NCBI GenBank assembly: GCA_021735165.1
Contig: JAIPHP010000005.1
Location: forward strand, 1-58,525
Reading direction: 5' to 3'
DNA: 58,525 bases
Source: Candidatus Woesearchaeota archaeon
GTDB taxonomy: Archaea > Nanobdellota > Nanobdellia > Woesearchaeales > 21-14-0-10-32-9
The notes under the pieces are model-generated. The model did not search any database. It was not told where the DNA came from and saw only the letters and a program-made list of their open reading frames with translations. The first letter of the stretch is position 1. Every line of letters starts with the position of its first letter. The position numbers were made by a program, and so were the translations under genes. Positions 25,962 through 35,137 of the stretch are shown here, piece after piece.

Positions 25962-26468
25962 ATGGCCGATTACAAATCAGAAGATGATCAAGGCAACTGT
26001 ATTTTCTGTAAAATTGCTTCTGGCGAAATAAAGCCAAGAGGCAACGGAATTATTTTTGAAAATAATAATTATTTAGCTTGGCTTTCTCCGTTTCCAAACA
26101 CGAAAGGTTTTTCGGTTGTTATTCCTAAAAAACACTTTGATAGCGATGTTCTTAAAATGCCAAAAGAAGACCTAAATGAATTTATTAGTGTTTCAAAAAA
26201 AGTTGCAAGTATATTAGAAAACTATTTTGATGATGTCGGCAGAGTTGGATTAATCATGGAGGGAACAGGTGTTAACCATGCACATATTAAGTTGTTTCCT
26301 ATGCATGGAACTGAGTATATGAAGAGGGGCGAGTGGAAACAGTTTCATAGCAATAATGATTCTTATTTTGAAAAGTATGAAGGTTTTATTAGTTCTAATG
26401 ATGGTCCGCAGGCTGATTTTAATAAAATTGAAGATTTAGCTGAAAAGATTAGAAAAATCAATTCTTGA
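25962..26468 (+). CDS. HIT family hydrolase (168 aa)
   Basis: CIFCKIASGEIKPRG (13-27) and GVNHAHIKLFPMHG near residue 105 (HxHxx triad variant) define a histidine-triad nucleotide hydrolase acting on adenosine phosphoramidates or dinucleoside polyphosphates. Substrate unknown. Cotranscribed with TFB. Confidence 0.85.
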   Translation: MADYKSEDDQGNCIFCKIASGEIKPRGNGIIFENNNYLAWLSPFPNTKGFSVVIPKKHFDSDVLKMPKEDLNEFISVSKKVASILENYFDDVGRVGLIMEGTGVNHAHIKLFPMHGTEYMKRGEWKQFHSNNDSYFEKYEGFISSNDGPQADFNKIEDLAEKIRKINS

Positions 26469-26524
26469 TAGTTTATAGATATATTTAAATATTTCACTGA
26501 ATAATGTTGATTAAGGTGATTTAA

Positions 26525-26884
26525 ATGGGTTTATTTGGGCAAGGTTTTGCTAATGAAATGCAAATAAAAATCTCAGCGTTAAAAAAATCTTCGGATTCTG
26601 ATAAAATAAAGATTTTAAGGGACATAAAAACTTTTGCTTTTGAAGCTAAAAGAACTCTAGAGCGTGAGTTTTTATTGAATGAAGAGATACAAAAACTCTT
26701 ATTTAAGTATAGCAATAATTTAAAGTACATATCAGAAACAACTCAAGGTCCTGTGACAAATAGAGTTCAATTAAATGATGATGAATTAAGAAATGTTACT
26801 GATTATGTTAAAGCTTTAAGTTCTATAGAAATTGATTTAATTGATAAGATTGAAGAATTTGATAAGAATTCTAAACATCTTTAA
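26525..26884 (+). CDS. hypothetical helical protein (119 aa)
   Basis: Unrecognised. Almost entirely charged helix, no membrane segment. Ribosome-binding site AGGTGAT lies before the ATG. Its 3' end overlaps the convergent kinase-like gene by 14 nt. Confidence 0.65.
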   Translation: MGLFGQGFANEMQIKISALKKSSDSDKIKILRDIKTFAFEAKRTLEREFLLNEEIQKLLFKYSNNLKYISETTQGPVTNRVQLNDDELRNVTDYVKALSSIEIDLIDKIEEFDKNSKHL

Positions 26885-27518
26885 GGTATTTTTTTATTTC
26901 TTTGAATTTGTTTTTATCGTAATTGTTTTGTTTGTATTCTGTCGCGAGTTTTAGAAGTTTTTCTGAATTTATTTTTATTCCTAGTTCTTTTAGTTTGAAG
27001 TAAAATTTTCCGTTTGCTATGAATTGGCAGAATTGGTTAACATTTTTTGGTTTTTCTGTTTGTTTGCATCTTTCAAAGTCTATCATTACAGGATTATTTT
27101 TTTTTGTTATTAATATGTCTTTATGAGGTCTTGTTAGTTCTAATTTGTTTATTCCTGTTTCATCTAGTTTTCTTGTTTGTTCTAATATGTTCAGAATTAT
27201 TTTTTTTAGTTTTTTCTTAATATTGCTATCTTTATTTTCTTTTATCAAGTCGTAGATATCTGTTCCTTCTACATATTCTCTTATTAGATATTTGTTGTTA
27301 GGATCTTTGTAATAGAATTTTGGACCGATTCCTATTTTATTTAGTTCTTTGTTGGAGCGTGATTCATTTTCTATAGTCCCTTCCGCAGTGCTGTCAGGAT
27401 TTTTTTCTTTGATTATGTATTTTTTATCTTTATATTGTGATATGTAAATGTATCCTCTTTTTCCTTTTGCAAAGTATTCTTTAATTGCATGGATTTGTTT
27501 TGCTATTTCTTGTCTCAC
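26871..27518 (-). CDS. predicted serine/threonine protein kinase, small archaeal type (215 aa)
   Basis: Kinase fold with GKRGYIYISQYKDKKYIIKE (Gly-rich loop and ATP-binding Lys), LIREYVEG (hinge), RPHKDILI (catalytic loop, with HKD in place of HRD) and VMIDFERC (metal-binding Asp). It lacks a large C-lobe, like the COG2112 group of RIO/Bud32-like kinases. Starts with GTG. Confidence 0.7.
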   Translation of the reverse strand: MRQEIAKQIHAIKEYFAKGKRGYIYISQYKDKKYIIKEKNPDSTAEGTIENESRSNKELNKIGIGPKFYYKDPNNKYLIREYVEGTDIYDLIKENKDSNIKKKLKKIILNILEQTRKLDETGINKLELTRPHKDILITKKNNPVMIDFERCKQTEKPKNVNQFCQFIANGKFYFKLKELGIKINSEKLLKLATEYKQNNYDKNKFKEIKKYLKDV

Positions 27519-27589
27519 TCATATTCAAATATTTGTTATAATATTAAATGTTTCGAAAGAATTATATTTATCTTGATCTAAATAAATTT

Positions 27590-27817
27590 ATGGAGGAATT
27601 AAAAATTGGAAAATATAAACATTTCAAAGGGGAGATCGTTGAAGTTTTATATGTTGCGCATCATAGTGAGACTTTAGAAGATTTTGTTGTGTATAAGACT
27701 TTATATGAAAATAAAGCTTTTGGCAAAGGTTCTATTTGGATTCGTCCTAAAAAAATGTTTTTGGAATCTATTGAAAGAGATGGAAAAGTTATGAAGCGTT
27801 TTGAATTCCTTAAATAA
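27590..27817 (+). CDS. DUF1653 family protein (75 aa)
   Basis: KYKHFKGEIVEVLYVAHHSE and VVYKTLYENKAFGKGSIWIR match this small family of unknown function. The ATG at 27590 is preferred because a TATA-like ATTATATTTAT lies about 26 nt upstream. Its end overlaps the convergent methyltransferase by 8 nt. Confidence 0.8.
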   Translation: MEELKIGKYKHFKGEIVEVLYVAHHSETLEDFVVYKTLYENKAFGKGSIWIRPKKMFLESIERDGKVMKRFEFLK

Positions 27818-28346
27818 GTTTTGCTTCATATACCATTATGTCTTCAAAGAAAATGTGTTGTTTTTTTAGTTCTTTAAATCCATATTTTAGTTTTTTCATT
27901 GTTTTTTCTAAGAGTTCTATTTCTGCGTGGGAACTCGCTATAAAAAGTATTGTTCCATTTTTTGATAAGTATTCTTTTGCTTGTTTTAGAAATTTGATTG
28001 TGGTGTTTAGTCCTGTTTTTCCGCTTGTTAGTTCTTTGTCTTCAGGATAGTCTCCTTTTGGCAGATATGGAGGATTGAATGTTATTACATCAAATTTTTG
28101 CTTTGGTATGTTTTCAAATAAGTCTGAGTGTATTAGTTTTATTTTTTTGTTGAGTTTATTTTTTATTTTTTTTATTGTGTCTAAATCTAGTTCTATAGCC
28201 ACAACTTTTTCGCTATGTTTTGCTAGTTCTTCTGCTATTATTCCTGTTCCAGTACCAATATCTAAAGAAGATTTTATTTTATTTTTTTTGCAGTGTTGCT
28301 TTGTTGTTTCTTTCAAAAGATAGGAGTCTTCTGCGGGTTCGTACAT
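27810..28346 (-). CDS. HemK/Mtq2-like protein-glutamine methyltransferase
   Basis: 178 aa, starting YEPAEDSYLL. SAM-binding DIGTGTGIIAEELA (29-42) and FNPPYLP (NPPY catalytic motif, about 89-95) identify a glutamine N5-methyltransferase without the N-terminal PrmC domain, like archaeal enzymes that act on the GGQ motif of release factor aRF1. Confidence 0.85.
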   Translation of the reverse strand: MYEPAEDSYLLKETTKQHCKKNKIKSSLDIGTGTGIIAEELAKHSEKVVAIELDLDTIKKIKNKLNKKIKLIHSDLFENIPKQKFDVITFNPPYLPKGDYPEDKELTSGKTGLNTTIKFLKQAKEYLSKNGTILFIASSHAEIELLEKTMKKLKYGFKELKKQHIFFEDIMVYEAKLI

Positions 28347-28359
28347 TTTATTCTTTATT

Positions 28360-28854
28360 TTACTCTTGTTTTTTTTCTTCTCTTGTTTCTAAGAATTCAG
28401 CATCTATAGCATTTATGTATTCTTTTACTCTGCTTAGGATTGATTGTAAGTAGTATTTTTCTATTTTTTCTTCAAATATGTATTTTATTTTTGCATTTTC
28501 ATTTATACTGTAGTAGTTACCATTTTTTTGCACTATAAATAAGTCTCTTAACCTAAGTATTTGACGTCTTATGTTACTTGGAGCTACTCCTAGTTGTTTA
28601 AGTTCATATTTTTCTCTGTTTTCCATAGTCATTCTTTCTATTTCTGTGCTTGTGTATGCTTGATTATTTTTGCAGTTTTCTAGTATTACTTGTAGTACAT
28701 CCACAATTACATCTCTTGAGTCTCCTGGTTGTAATAATCCTAAAGACAAACAAAGTTTTCTTACTAGTTCTCTTTTTTCAAGGTTTAGAGGCAAGCCGTA
28801 TTTTCTTAGAATTATTTCTGCTAGGGGAGTATCCCTAGAAATTGTTTTTGCCAT
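28360..28854 (-). CDS. conserved archaeal winged-helix-like hypothetical protein (164 aa)
   Basis: Starts AKTISRDTPLAEIILRKYG. The middle part, TSTEIERMTMEN then LGVAPSNIRRQILRLRDL, looks like a winged helix, followed by a short beta wing (NGNYYSIN). No family name is recalled with certainty. It ends 13 nt before the HemK-like gene starts, so they are probably one operon. Confidence 0.65.
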   Translation of the reverse strand: MAKTISRDTPLAEIILRKYGLPLNLEKRELVRKLCLSLGLLQPGDSRDVIVDVLQVILENCKNNQAYTSTEIERMTMENREKYELKQLGVAPSNIRRQILRLRDLFIVQKNGNYYSINENAKIKYIFEEKIEKYYLQSILSRVKEYINAIDAEFLETREEKKQE

Positions 28855-29190
28855 AAAAATATTAGCAATTCATAGTTTATTTAAACTTTTCTAAAAATTA
28901 GATGTTGTTTCAAAACAAAGATTTAAGATGAATTTTAAAAAGTTATTTTTTAATAACTGGGTTTAACGTTTTGTCTTTTACAATTATTAAGAAACAGTGT
29001 TTTAAAAAAAAAGAAAATGTTGCCGCTTGGGTATACGACAACTAATAAAACCACGGACTTTTCTTTTTTTACCCAACCCCCATGTTATTTTGAGAACTGA
29101 TACTATTTAAAGTTTATTTTTTCTAGTTTAGTTATTTGTATACAAGTATTTTTTATTGTGCCTTTTTTGGTCTTTTTGATGTATTTAGAA
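28855..29190 (-). terminator. IleRS downstream region with hairpin and T-tract
   Basis: In this 336-nt gap the minus strand has a long-loop stem TTGGGTA/TACCCAA (29027-29033 and 29070-29076) followed by a T-rich tract (about 29004-29018). This looks like a terminator or the end of a small RNA downstream of IleRS. I see no gene. Confidence 0.45.
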
Positions 29191-32100
29191 TCACATATTT
29201 TTTGCAGTTATTATTATTTCTTTTCCCTTGATTTTGTCTATTAATATGTCTTTTGTTTGTTGTATTTGATCTGAGAATTCTATTTGAATAGTTCCTGTTT
29301 TTTCTTTTATTTGATCTTCATATTTTTTTATATGTTCTTGTAATTCTTTGTCTGTTTGAATTTTTAGTGTGATTTTATCTTGTTTTTTTAGTTCCATGTT
29401 TTTTCTTAAAACTTGTATTCTTCTCATCGTTTCTCTTGCGTAGCCTTCAGGCATCATTTCTTTATCTAGTTCTTTTTTTAGATACGTTAACACGTATTTT
29501 GATTCTCCTAACACATATTCTGTTGCAGGTTTTATTGTTATTGTAAAGTGCGTTTTCTTCAGTTCGTATTTACCTAGAATTATAGTATCTTTACCTTCTA
29601 TTAATTGATGGTTTATTTTGTCTTGGTTTTGTTTTATTTGTACAGCGACATCCCCTGTTTCTTGTCCGTAGTCTTCGCCTAATGCTTTAAAATTTGTTTT
29701 TATTTCGTATTCTTTTGGGCCTTCTTTTTCTATTATTTGTTTTGTATTCGTCGCTCTTTTTATCACTGAGTTTAGCTCTTTTAGTGCTTTTTTGTGAAGT
29801 TCACTTTTTGTTTCTATAATTATTTCTTTTATAGGCCATCTTATACCTATGTTTGCTTGATCTCTTGCGGCCAATATTGTTCCTATTATTTCGTTTGCTG
29901 CATCAAATATTTCTTCTAAGTGTTCATTAGCATAATTATTTAGTTCTGTTTTTTCTTCTTCTATAATTCCTGGAATTTTTTCTAAGTGTACTGAGTCTTT
30001 TAGTTCTAAATCTAAATTTTGCAATTCGTCTTTTATGTTTTTATATATCGCGTCAGATATATGAGGGCTTATTGGCGCAATTATCCTTATTATTAGGTTT
30101 GTTGCTCTGTATAATATTGAAAGGGGAAGCTTATCATCTTCTAGTCTTTCTCTTATAAGCTGTATGTATGTTCTGCTTAAATCGTTTATTATTAATTTAT
30201 TCAGAGCTCTTCCTGCTAAGTGTAGTTTGAATTGTTCATAATAATCTTTTAATTCTTGTATTGTACTTGCGATTCTTGAGAGTATCCATTGGTCTTCCTG
30301 TAATAAATTTTCTTTTTCTAAATTAGCATTTAACTGGTAGTTTGGGTTTAATTCTTTTTCTGCTTGTATTTGAGTAATTAATAATTTGTGTAAATTCCAT
30401 AATATGCTGTGCACTTTGCTTGTTTCTCTTTGCACAGTCTCAGGATTGAATTTTGCAAGACTTGCTGGGTCTATGTCTGAACAATAGTAGAATCTTATGT
30501 TGTCTGCGCCGTAATCATCTATTCCTTCTTCTGCAGATATAAAATTTCCTAGTGATTTTGATAGTTTTTCACCATCTTTATCTACCACCCATGCAGGCAT
30601 ACTTATTGTTTTATATGGTGCTTTATCAAAGGTTGCTACACCACAAAACATTAAAGAGTAAAACCAACCTCTAACTTGATCTTGTGACTCATTTATTCTA
30701 TTTACAGGATAGTGTTTTTCAAATAATTCTTTGTTTTCAAATGGGTAGTGAAATGCTGCAAATGGAGCTGAACCTGAATCAAACCATACATCAAATATGT
30801 CTCCTATAAGACTTAGTTCTTTTCCTTCTTTAGATTTTATTTTTATTTCTGATACAGTATGTAAATCATAGTTTTCAGGCAATTTTTTTCCTAGTTCTTC
30901 TTCTAATTCTTGTTTGGAGCCGATTACTTTTAGATATCCATCTTCTGATTTCCATATGGGTATTGGTATTCCCCAAAATCTTTGTCTTGAAAAGTTCCAG
31001 TCTTCCGCATTAGCAACCCATGAATAGAATCTTTCTCCTGCAAAGTCTGGTTGCCAGCGCACATTTTCATTTGCATCTAACATTTTTTGTTTTATCAAAT
31101 CTACTTTTAGAAACCATTGGTTGCTCATTCTAAATATTAAAGGCGATTTACATCTCCAACATAATGGGTATGAGTGCGATATTTTATGATTGTACAACAT
31201 CTTTCCGCTGATTTTTAAATCTTCTATTATTTGGTCGTCGGCGTCTTTAACAAATTTTCCTTGATATATTCCTGCATCTTCTGTGAATTTGCATTGATCA
31301 TCTAATGGGCTTATCTCTGGTAAATTATAGTGTTGTCCAATGATATTATCCGTTTTCCCATGGCCTGGTGCGCAGTGCACTATTCCAGTTCCTTCATCTA
31401 CGCTTACAAATTCTTCGAATATTTCGCCTGCTTTTTTCCCTAGTTTAGCTGCGAGTTTAGCATTTAGTCTTTCTTTTAATATTGGAATAGACATGTACAC
31501 TTTTAATGCATTAGGGTTTTTTTGTAATTCTTTTTGCGTTGGCACATCCAGCAAGGGTTCATATTCTAGACCTTCTAGTTTTTTTCCTTTAAAGGTTTCT
31601 ATTATGTTGTAATTTATTTTTAGATCATCTAATAATTTTACTAGATTTTTTGCAATTATTAAATTTCCTTGTTGTGTTTTTACTTTAACATATTCCGCGT
31701 CAGGTTTTGCTACTAAAACTACATTTGCAGGTAATGTCCACGGCGTTGTTGTGAATACGAGCAAATGATCATTTTCCATATTTTTTACTTTAAATTTCAC
31801 TATTATTAATGGGTCTTCTTTATCTGCGTATGAATCTGTTGTTTCGTATCCTGCAAGTGCAGTTTCACATTTAGGACACCAAAACACTGGTTTTTTTCCT
31901 TCGTAAACCATTCCTTTTTCCCACATTTTCTTAAAAGACCACCAAACGCTCTCTAAATAATTATTATCATACGTAATATATGGTGTTTTCCAAGAATACC
32001 AGGAGCCCAACTTATCATATGTTCTTATCCACACATCTTTGTATTCTGTTGCAACTTCTTTACAACTATTACAAAAGTTTTTTATTCCTAATTCTTTAAT

Positions 32101-32409
32101 ATCTTTTTTTGACTTTAGTTCTAATTTTTTTTCTACAACATTTTCTATTGGTAAACCATGAGTGTCAAAACCTGGTTGAAATAATACTTTTTGACCTTTC
32201 ATAAATGCAAGTCTTATGTAAAAGTCTTTGTATACAGTGTTTCTTATATGTCCTATATGAGGAACATTATTTGCGTAAGGCGGGCCATCTAATAAAAAAT
32301 AGGGTTCTCCTTTCGCGTTTTGTTCATTAAGTTTTTGAAGCAAACCTATTTTTTTCCAGTATTCCCTAATTTGTTTTTCAATTTCTTTATGTTCGTATTT
32401 TCCGATCAA
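29191..32409 (-). CDS. ileS: isoleucyl-tRNA synthetase
   Basis: 1072 aa class I synthetase. PHIGHIRN (HIGH motif, about 50-57), CP1 editing domain with TTTPWTLPAN and GTGIVHCAPGHG, WFDSGSAPFAAFHYP, GEKLSKSLGN (KMSKS) and a C-terminal archaeal anticodon-binding part. Start codon is TTG with upstream GGTG ribosome-binding site; no alternative ATG fits the N-terminus. Confidence 0.96.
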   Translation of the reverse strand: MIGKYEHKEIEKQIREYWKKIGLLQKLNEQNAKGEPYFLLDGPPYANNVPHIGHIRNTVYKDFYIRLAFMKGQKVLFQPGFDTHGLPIENVVEKKLELKSKKDIKELGIKNFCNSCKEVATEYKDVWIRTYDKLGSWYSWKTPYITYDNNYLESVWWSFKKMWEKGMVYEGKKPVFWCPKCETALAGYETTDSYADKEDPLIIVKFKVKNMENDHLLVFTTTPWTLPANVVLVAKPDAEYVKVKTQQGNLIIAKNLVKLLDDLKINYNIIETFKGKKLEGLEYEPLLDVPTQKELQKNPNALKVYMSIPILKERLNAKLAAKLGKKAGEIFEEFVSVDEGTGIVHCAPGHGKTDNIIGQHYNLPEISPLDDQCKFTEDAGIYQGKFVKDADDQIIEDLKISGKMLYNHKISHSYPLCWRCKSPLIFRMSNQWFLKVDLIKQKMLDANENVRWQPDFAGERFYSWVANAEDWNFSRQRFWGIPIPIWKSEDGYLKVIGSKQELEEELGKKLPENYDLHTVSEIKIKSKEGKELSLIGDIFDVWFDSGSAPFAAFHYPFENKELFEKHYPVNRINESQDQVRGWFYSLMFCGVATFDKAPYKTISMPAWVVDKDGEKLSKSLGNFISAEEGIDDYGADNIRFYYCSDIDPASLAKFNPETVQRETSKVHSILWNLHKLLITQIQAEKELNPNYQLNANLEKENLLQEDQWILSRIASTIQELKDYYEQFKLHLAGRALNKLIINDLSRTYIQLIRERLEDDKLPLSILYRATNLIIRIIAPISPHISDAIYKNIKDELQNLDLELKDSVHLEKIPGIIEEEKTELNNYANEHLEEIFDAANEIIGTILAARDQANIGIRWPIKEIIIETKSELHKKALKELNSVIKRATNTKQIIEKEGPKEYEIKTNFKALGEDYGQETGDVAVQIKQNQDKINHQLIEGKDTIILGKYELKKTHFTITIKPATEYVLGESKYVLTYLKKELDKEMMPEGYARETMRRIQVLRKNMELKKQDKITLKIQTDKELQEHIKKYEDQIKEKTGTIQIEFSDQIQQTKDILIDKIKGKEIIITAKNM

Positions 32410-32469
32410 ATTTACACCTTATCCATCATGATTTTTCAATCATTTATAAGAATTTCTCTTAAAATTGAC

Positions 32470-32937
32470 TTAGTTTGTGTCTTCATATAATTCTTTTGCC
32501 GTTGCAACTACTGAGCCTTGAACTACTTTTGGAAGAGTTTCTCCGCTACCAGTAGCAATATAAGTTACAACAATATCAATTTTAACTTTATCTCCTTTCT
32601 TAAAATCACTAGAAAATCCGCAACTGATTTCTTCAGTATTTCCGGCAGGAATTAAAGTTTTATCTTCATTCACAATTTCTTCATTATCAGAAATACATTT
32701 CATTTGAACAATTAGCAAAGATGAACCCAAAGCGCTTTCTAAAGACAAATCAAGACTACTCTCCATTACTTGCGCATCCCTACAAATAATAGCTTCCGAA
32801 AAAGTGCAAGTATTAGGAACCACATCTGTTGGAGAAACAATAAAAATATAAGACAAATAACCTATAACGCCGACAAATACCATAAAAGCCCAACCATACG
32901 TAGTTAAGAATTCGAGAGCTGCCTGCGCTTTTTTCAT
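32470..32937 (-). CDS. pilin-like protein with class III signal (155 aa)
   Basis: KKAQAALEFLTTYGWAFMVF is the archaeal type IV pilin-like signal: basic stretch, cleavage before AALEFL and hydrophobic helix. The rest is a soluble beta-rich domain with three cysteines. First of three related genes; it is the most divergent. Confidence 0.75.
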   Translation of the reverse strand: MKKAQAALEFLTTYGWAFMVFVGVIGYLSYIFIVSPTDVVPNTCTFSEAIICRDAQVMESSLDLSLESALGSSLLIVQMKCISDNEEIVNEDKTLIPAGNTEEISCGFSSDFKKGDKVKIDIVVTYIATGSGETLPKVVQGSVVATAKELYEDTN

Positions 32938-32994
32938 ATTTTAACACCTAAGTTTCAAAAAAAAATTATTAAAAAAAGTAAAAAAATAAAATAT

Positions 32995-33567
32995 TTATTC
33001 TGCAATTGTTTGAGTTATTGTTCCTGTAGCGCTATGATCGAATCTTCCAGAAGCTTTACTATAAATTAATTCAAAGCCCAATTTTTCTTTACTTCCTTCT
33101 GAGAAGCCAGCTGCAGCAGTATTTATTTTAGCTCCTAAAGTAAAAGAGTTTCCATCTGGAACAGCTTCATCTCCTGAACAACTACACGTTTCTCCTATTG
33201 CAGTTGCAGGTCTAGCACCAACCTCATACTCAGTTCCAGATATGTTAATCCACGTATCTGCATCATTAGTCTTGTTTAATATTGATCCTGCTGACTGCTT
33301 AACTTCAAATCCTACGACGTAAATTGGCTCTCCCATATTATTAACTGCACTTATCATTATTGATTCATTAGACACAAATGTATCTCTACAGCTAAAACCA
33401 CTAGTAATAGCACACTGATCAGGAATCAGATTCTGAGGATTCAGCACCCCAAAATAAGCCAGTGCACCAATCATAACCAAAATCACCATAAAAGCCCAAC
33501 CATACGTTGTCAAGAATTCAAGGGCAGCTTGCCCTTTTCTTCTTAAATTTAAGGTTTTTCTTATCAT
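32995..33567 (-). CDS. pilin-like protein with class III signal (190 aa)
   Basis: RRKGQAALEFLTTYGWAFMV signal, followed by a soluble domain with a TCSCSGD cysteine cluster. Its first 60 residues are almost identical to those of the next gene, at the DNA level too (158 bp). It lies 2 nt downstream of that gene. Confidence 0.75.
   Translation of the reverse strand: MIRKTLNLRRKGQAALEFLTTYGWAFMVILVMIGALAYFGVLNPQNLIPDQCAITSGFSCRDTFVSNESIMISAVNNMGEPIYVVGFEVKQSAGSILNKTNDADTWINISGTEYEVGARPATAIGETCSCSGDEAVPDGNSFTLGAKINTAAAGFSEGSKEKLGFELIYSKASGRFDHSATGTITQTIAE
33377..33534. repeat. near-identical 158-bp repeat, copy 1
   Basis: Only a few bases differ from 33853-34010 (spacing 476 bp). It covers the signal and first domain part of two tandem pilin-like genes and points to recent duplication or gene conversion. 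Confidence 0.85.
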
Positions 33568-33569
33568 TT

Positions 33570-34031
33570 TTATTGCACCGTCTGAGTTATTGTTCCGGTT
33601 GCCTTATGAGGGAATTCTCCTGATGATTTTACATATGTGATTTCAAATCCCAACTTTTCTTTTGAACCAGATGTAAGAACTGCAGTAACTGGCGCTGTTA
33701 TCGTAAATTCATTACCATCATTAACAGTACCAGTTGGAAGTGTTGGCGTATCTATGATGGTTCCTGTTGATTGAGATGCATCAAAACCTGTAATGCTTAT
33801 AGTTTCGCCCATGTTATTAACCACCAATAAGCTAATAGTTGTTGTATTCAATAATGTATCTCTACAGCTAAAACCACTAGTAATAGCACACTGATCAGGA
33901 ATCAGGTTCTGAGGATTCAGCACCCCAAAATAAGCCAGTGCACCAATCATAACCAAAATCACCATAAAAGCCCAACCATACGTTGTCAAGAATTCTAAGG
34001 CAGCTTGCCCTCTTTTCATTTTTTTAAACAT
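33570..34031 (-). CDS. pilin-like protein with class III signal (153 aa)
   Basis: MFKKMKRGQAALEFLTTYGW signal and soluble domain. Start set at ATG 34031 because AGAGGTGA is the ribosome-binding site; the GTG further up lies inside it. First gene of the three-gene pilin cluster by transcription. Confidence 0.75.
   Translation of the reverse strand: MFKKMKRGQAALEFLTTYGWAFMVILVMIGALAYFGVLNPQNLIPDQCAITSGFSCRDTLLNTTTISLLVVNNMGETISITGFDASQSTGTIIDTPTLPTGTVNDGNEFTITAPVTAVLTSGSKEKLGFEITYVKSSGEFPHKATGTITQTVQ
33853..34010. repeat. near-identical 158-bp repeat, copy 2
   Basis: Partner of 33377-33534. Both start AATGTATCTCTACAGC and end in GCAGCTTGCCC. Confidence 0.85.
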
Positions 34032-34201
34032 TGTCCGTTTCACCTCTCAAACATACATGTATATGAGTATACAATCCAAAATCCTATTCTGCATTATTTA
34101 AATCTTTCGAATTTTTTTGTTGTTTGAAGTTCTTAGTATTTATTTGTTTAGCAAATTTTTTAAGTAATAGTTGATTCTGTAGTGGATTTGGAGGTCGTAT
34201 T

Positions 34202-35137
34202 ATGAGTTTTGAATTTGAAAAAAGTATTGTTGAAAAAAATTTTGAAGGTGTTCTTGGTCAAATTGAAGTTAAAAAACAGTTAAAGGCCAGTATTTTGATG
34301 AGACGCCACACTCTAATTGTAGGTCCGCCTGGAATTGGCAAGACCACGTTAGTTAAGAGTTTAGCTAAAATGTTACCTGAAATTAATAAAGATGGAAGTC
34401 ATATGCCTGCTCCATTTATTAGAGTTCAAGGAAGCCCAGATCTTACTGCAGAAGATTTAATAGGAGATATTGACCCTATAAAAGCCATTGAATTTGGACC
34501 TTTGAGTCCTCAGGCATTTAGTCCTGGTAAGATTTTTAAGGCTGATAAAGGAATATTGTTTTTTGACGAAGTTAATAGGTGTTCTGAAAAGTTACAGAAT
34601 GCTCTACTTCAGGCTTTAGAAGAAAGAAAAGTAACTATTGGTAGTTATGATGTTGATTTAGATGCAGATTTTGTTTTTATTGGAACTATGAATCCTGAAG
34701 AGTCAAGTACTGAACCTTTAAGCGACGTTTTTCTTGATAGGTTTGATCTTATTTATATGAAGCCTCCTGAGTCTCAAGAGCTAGAAGAAGAAATTGTTTC
34801 TTTGAAAGGTCAAAAGCTCATCCATGTGAATCCTCAAATTGTTAGGGCATTAGTTCATTTTATCAGATTGCTGAGAAATTCTAAAGATTTGGAAAAACAT
34901 CCTAGTGTCAGAGCAACTCTAGGGGTTTATGAGAGATCTCAAAGTTTAGCATTTTTAAATAAACAAACAGAAGTTACTATAAAGAATATTCAAGAAGCAT
35001 TGATTAATGTTTTAAGCCATAGAATTAGATTAAAACCTTCTATTAAATATTTGAAGTCTAATTCTGATTTTATTTCCGAGAGGTTCGCTGAGTTTTGTGA
35101 TCAGTATCATGTATCGCAAGACGGAGGAAGTCCCTAA
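34202..35137 (+). CDS. MoxR-family AAA+ ATPase
   Basis: 311 aa. Walker A GPPGIGKTT (about 41-49), Walker B ILFFDEVNR (about 119-127) and sensor FIGTMNPEE. MoxR ATPases act as chaperones with VWA proteins, and one is encoded next to it (overlap 29 nt). Ribosome-binding site GGAGG upstream. Confidence 0.92.
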   Translation: MSFEFEKSIVEKNFEGVLGQIEVKKQLKASILMRRHTLIVGPPGIGKTTLVKSLAKMLPEINKDGSHMPAPFIRVQGSPDLTAEDLIGDIDPIKAIEFGPLSPQAFSPGKIFKADKGILFFDEVNRCSEKLQNALLQALEERKVTIGSYDVDLDADFVFIGTMNPEESSTEPLSDVFLDRFDLIYMKPPESQELEEEIVSLKGQKLIHVNPQIVRALVHFIRLLRNSKDLEKHPSVRATLGVYERSQSLAFLNKQTEVTIKNIQEALINVLSHRIRLKPSIKYLKSNSDFISERFAEFCDQYHVSQDGGSP

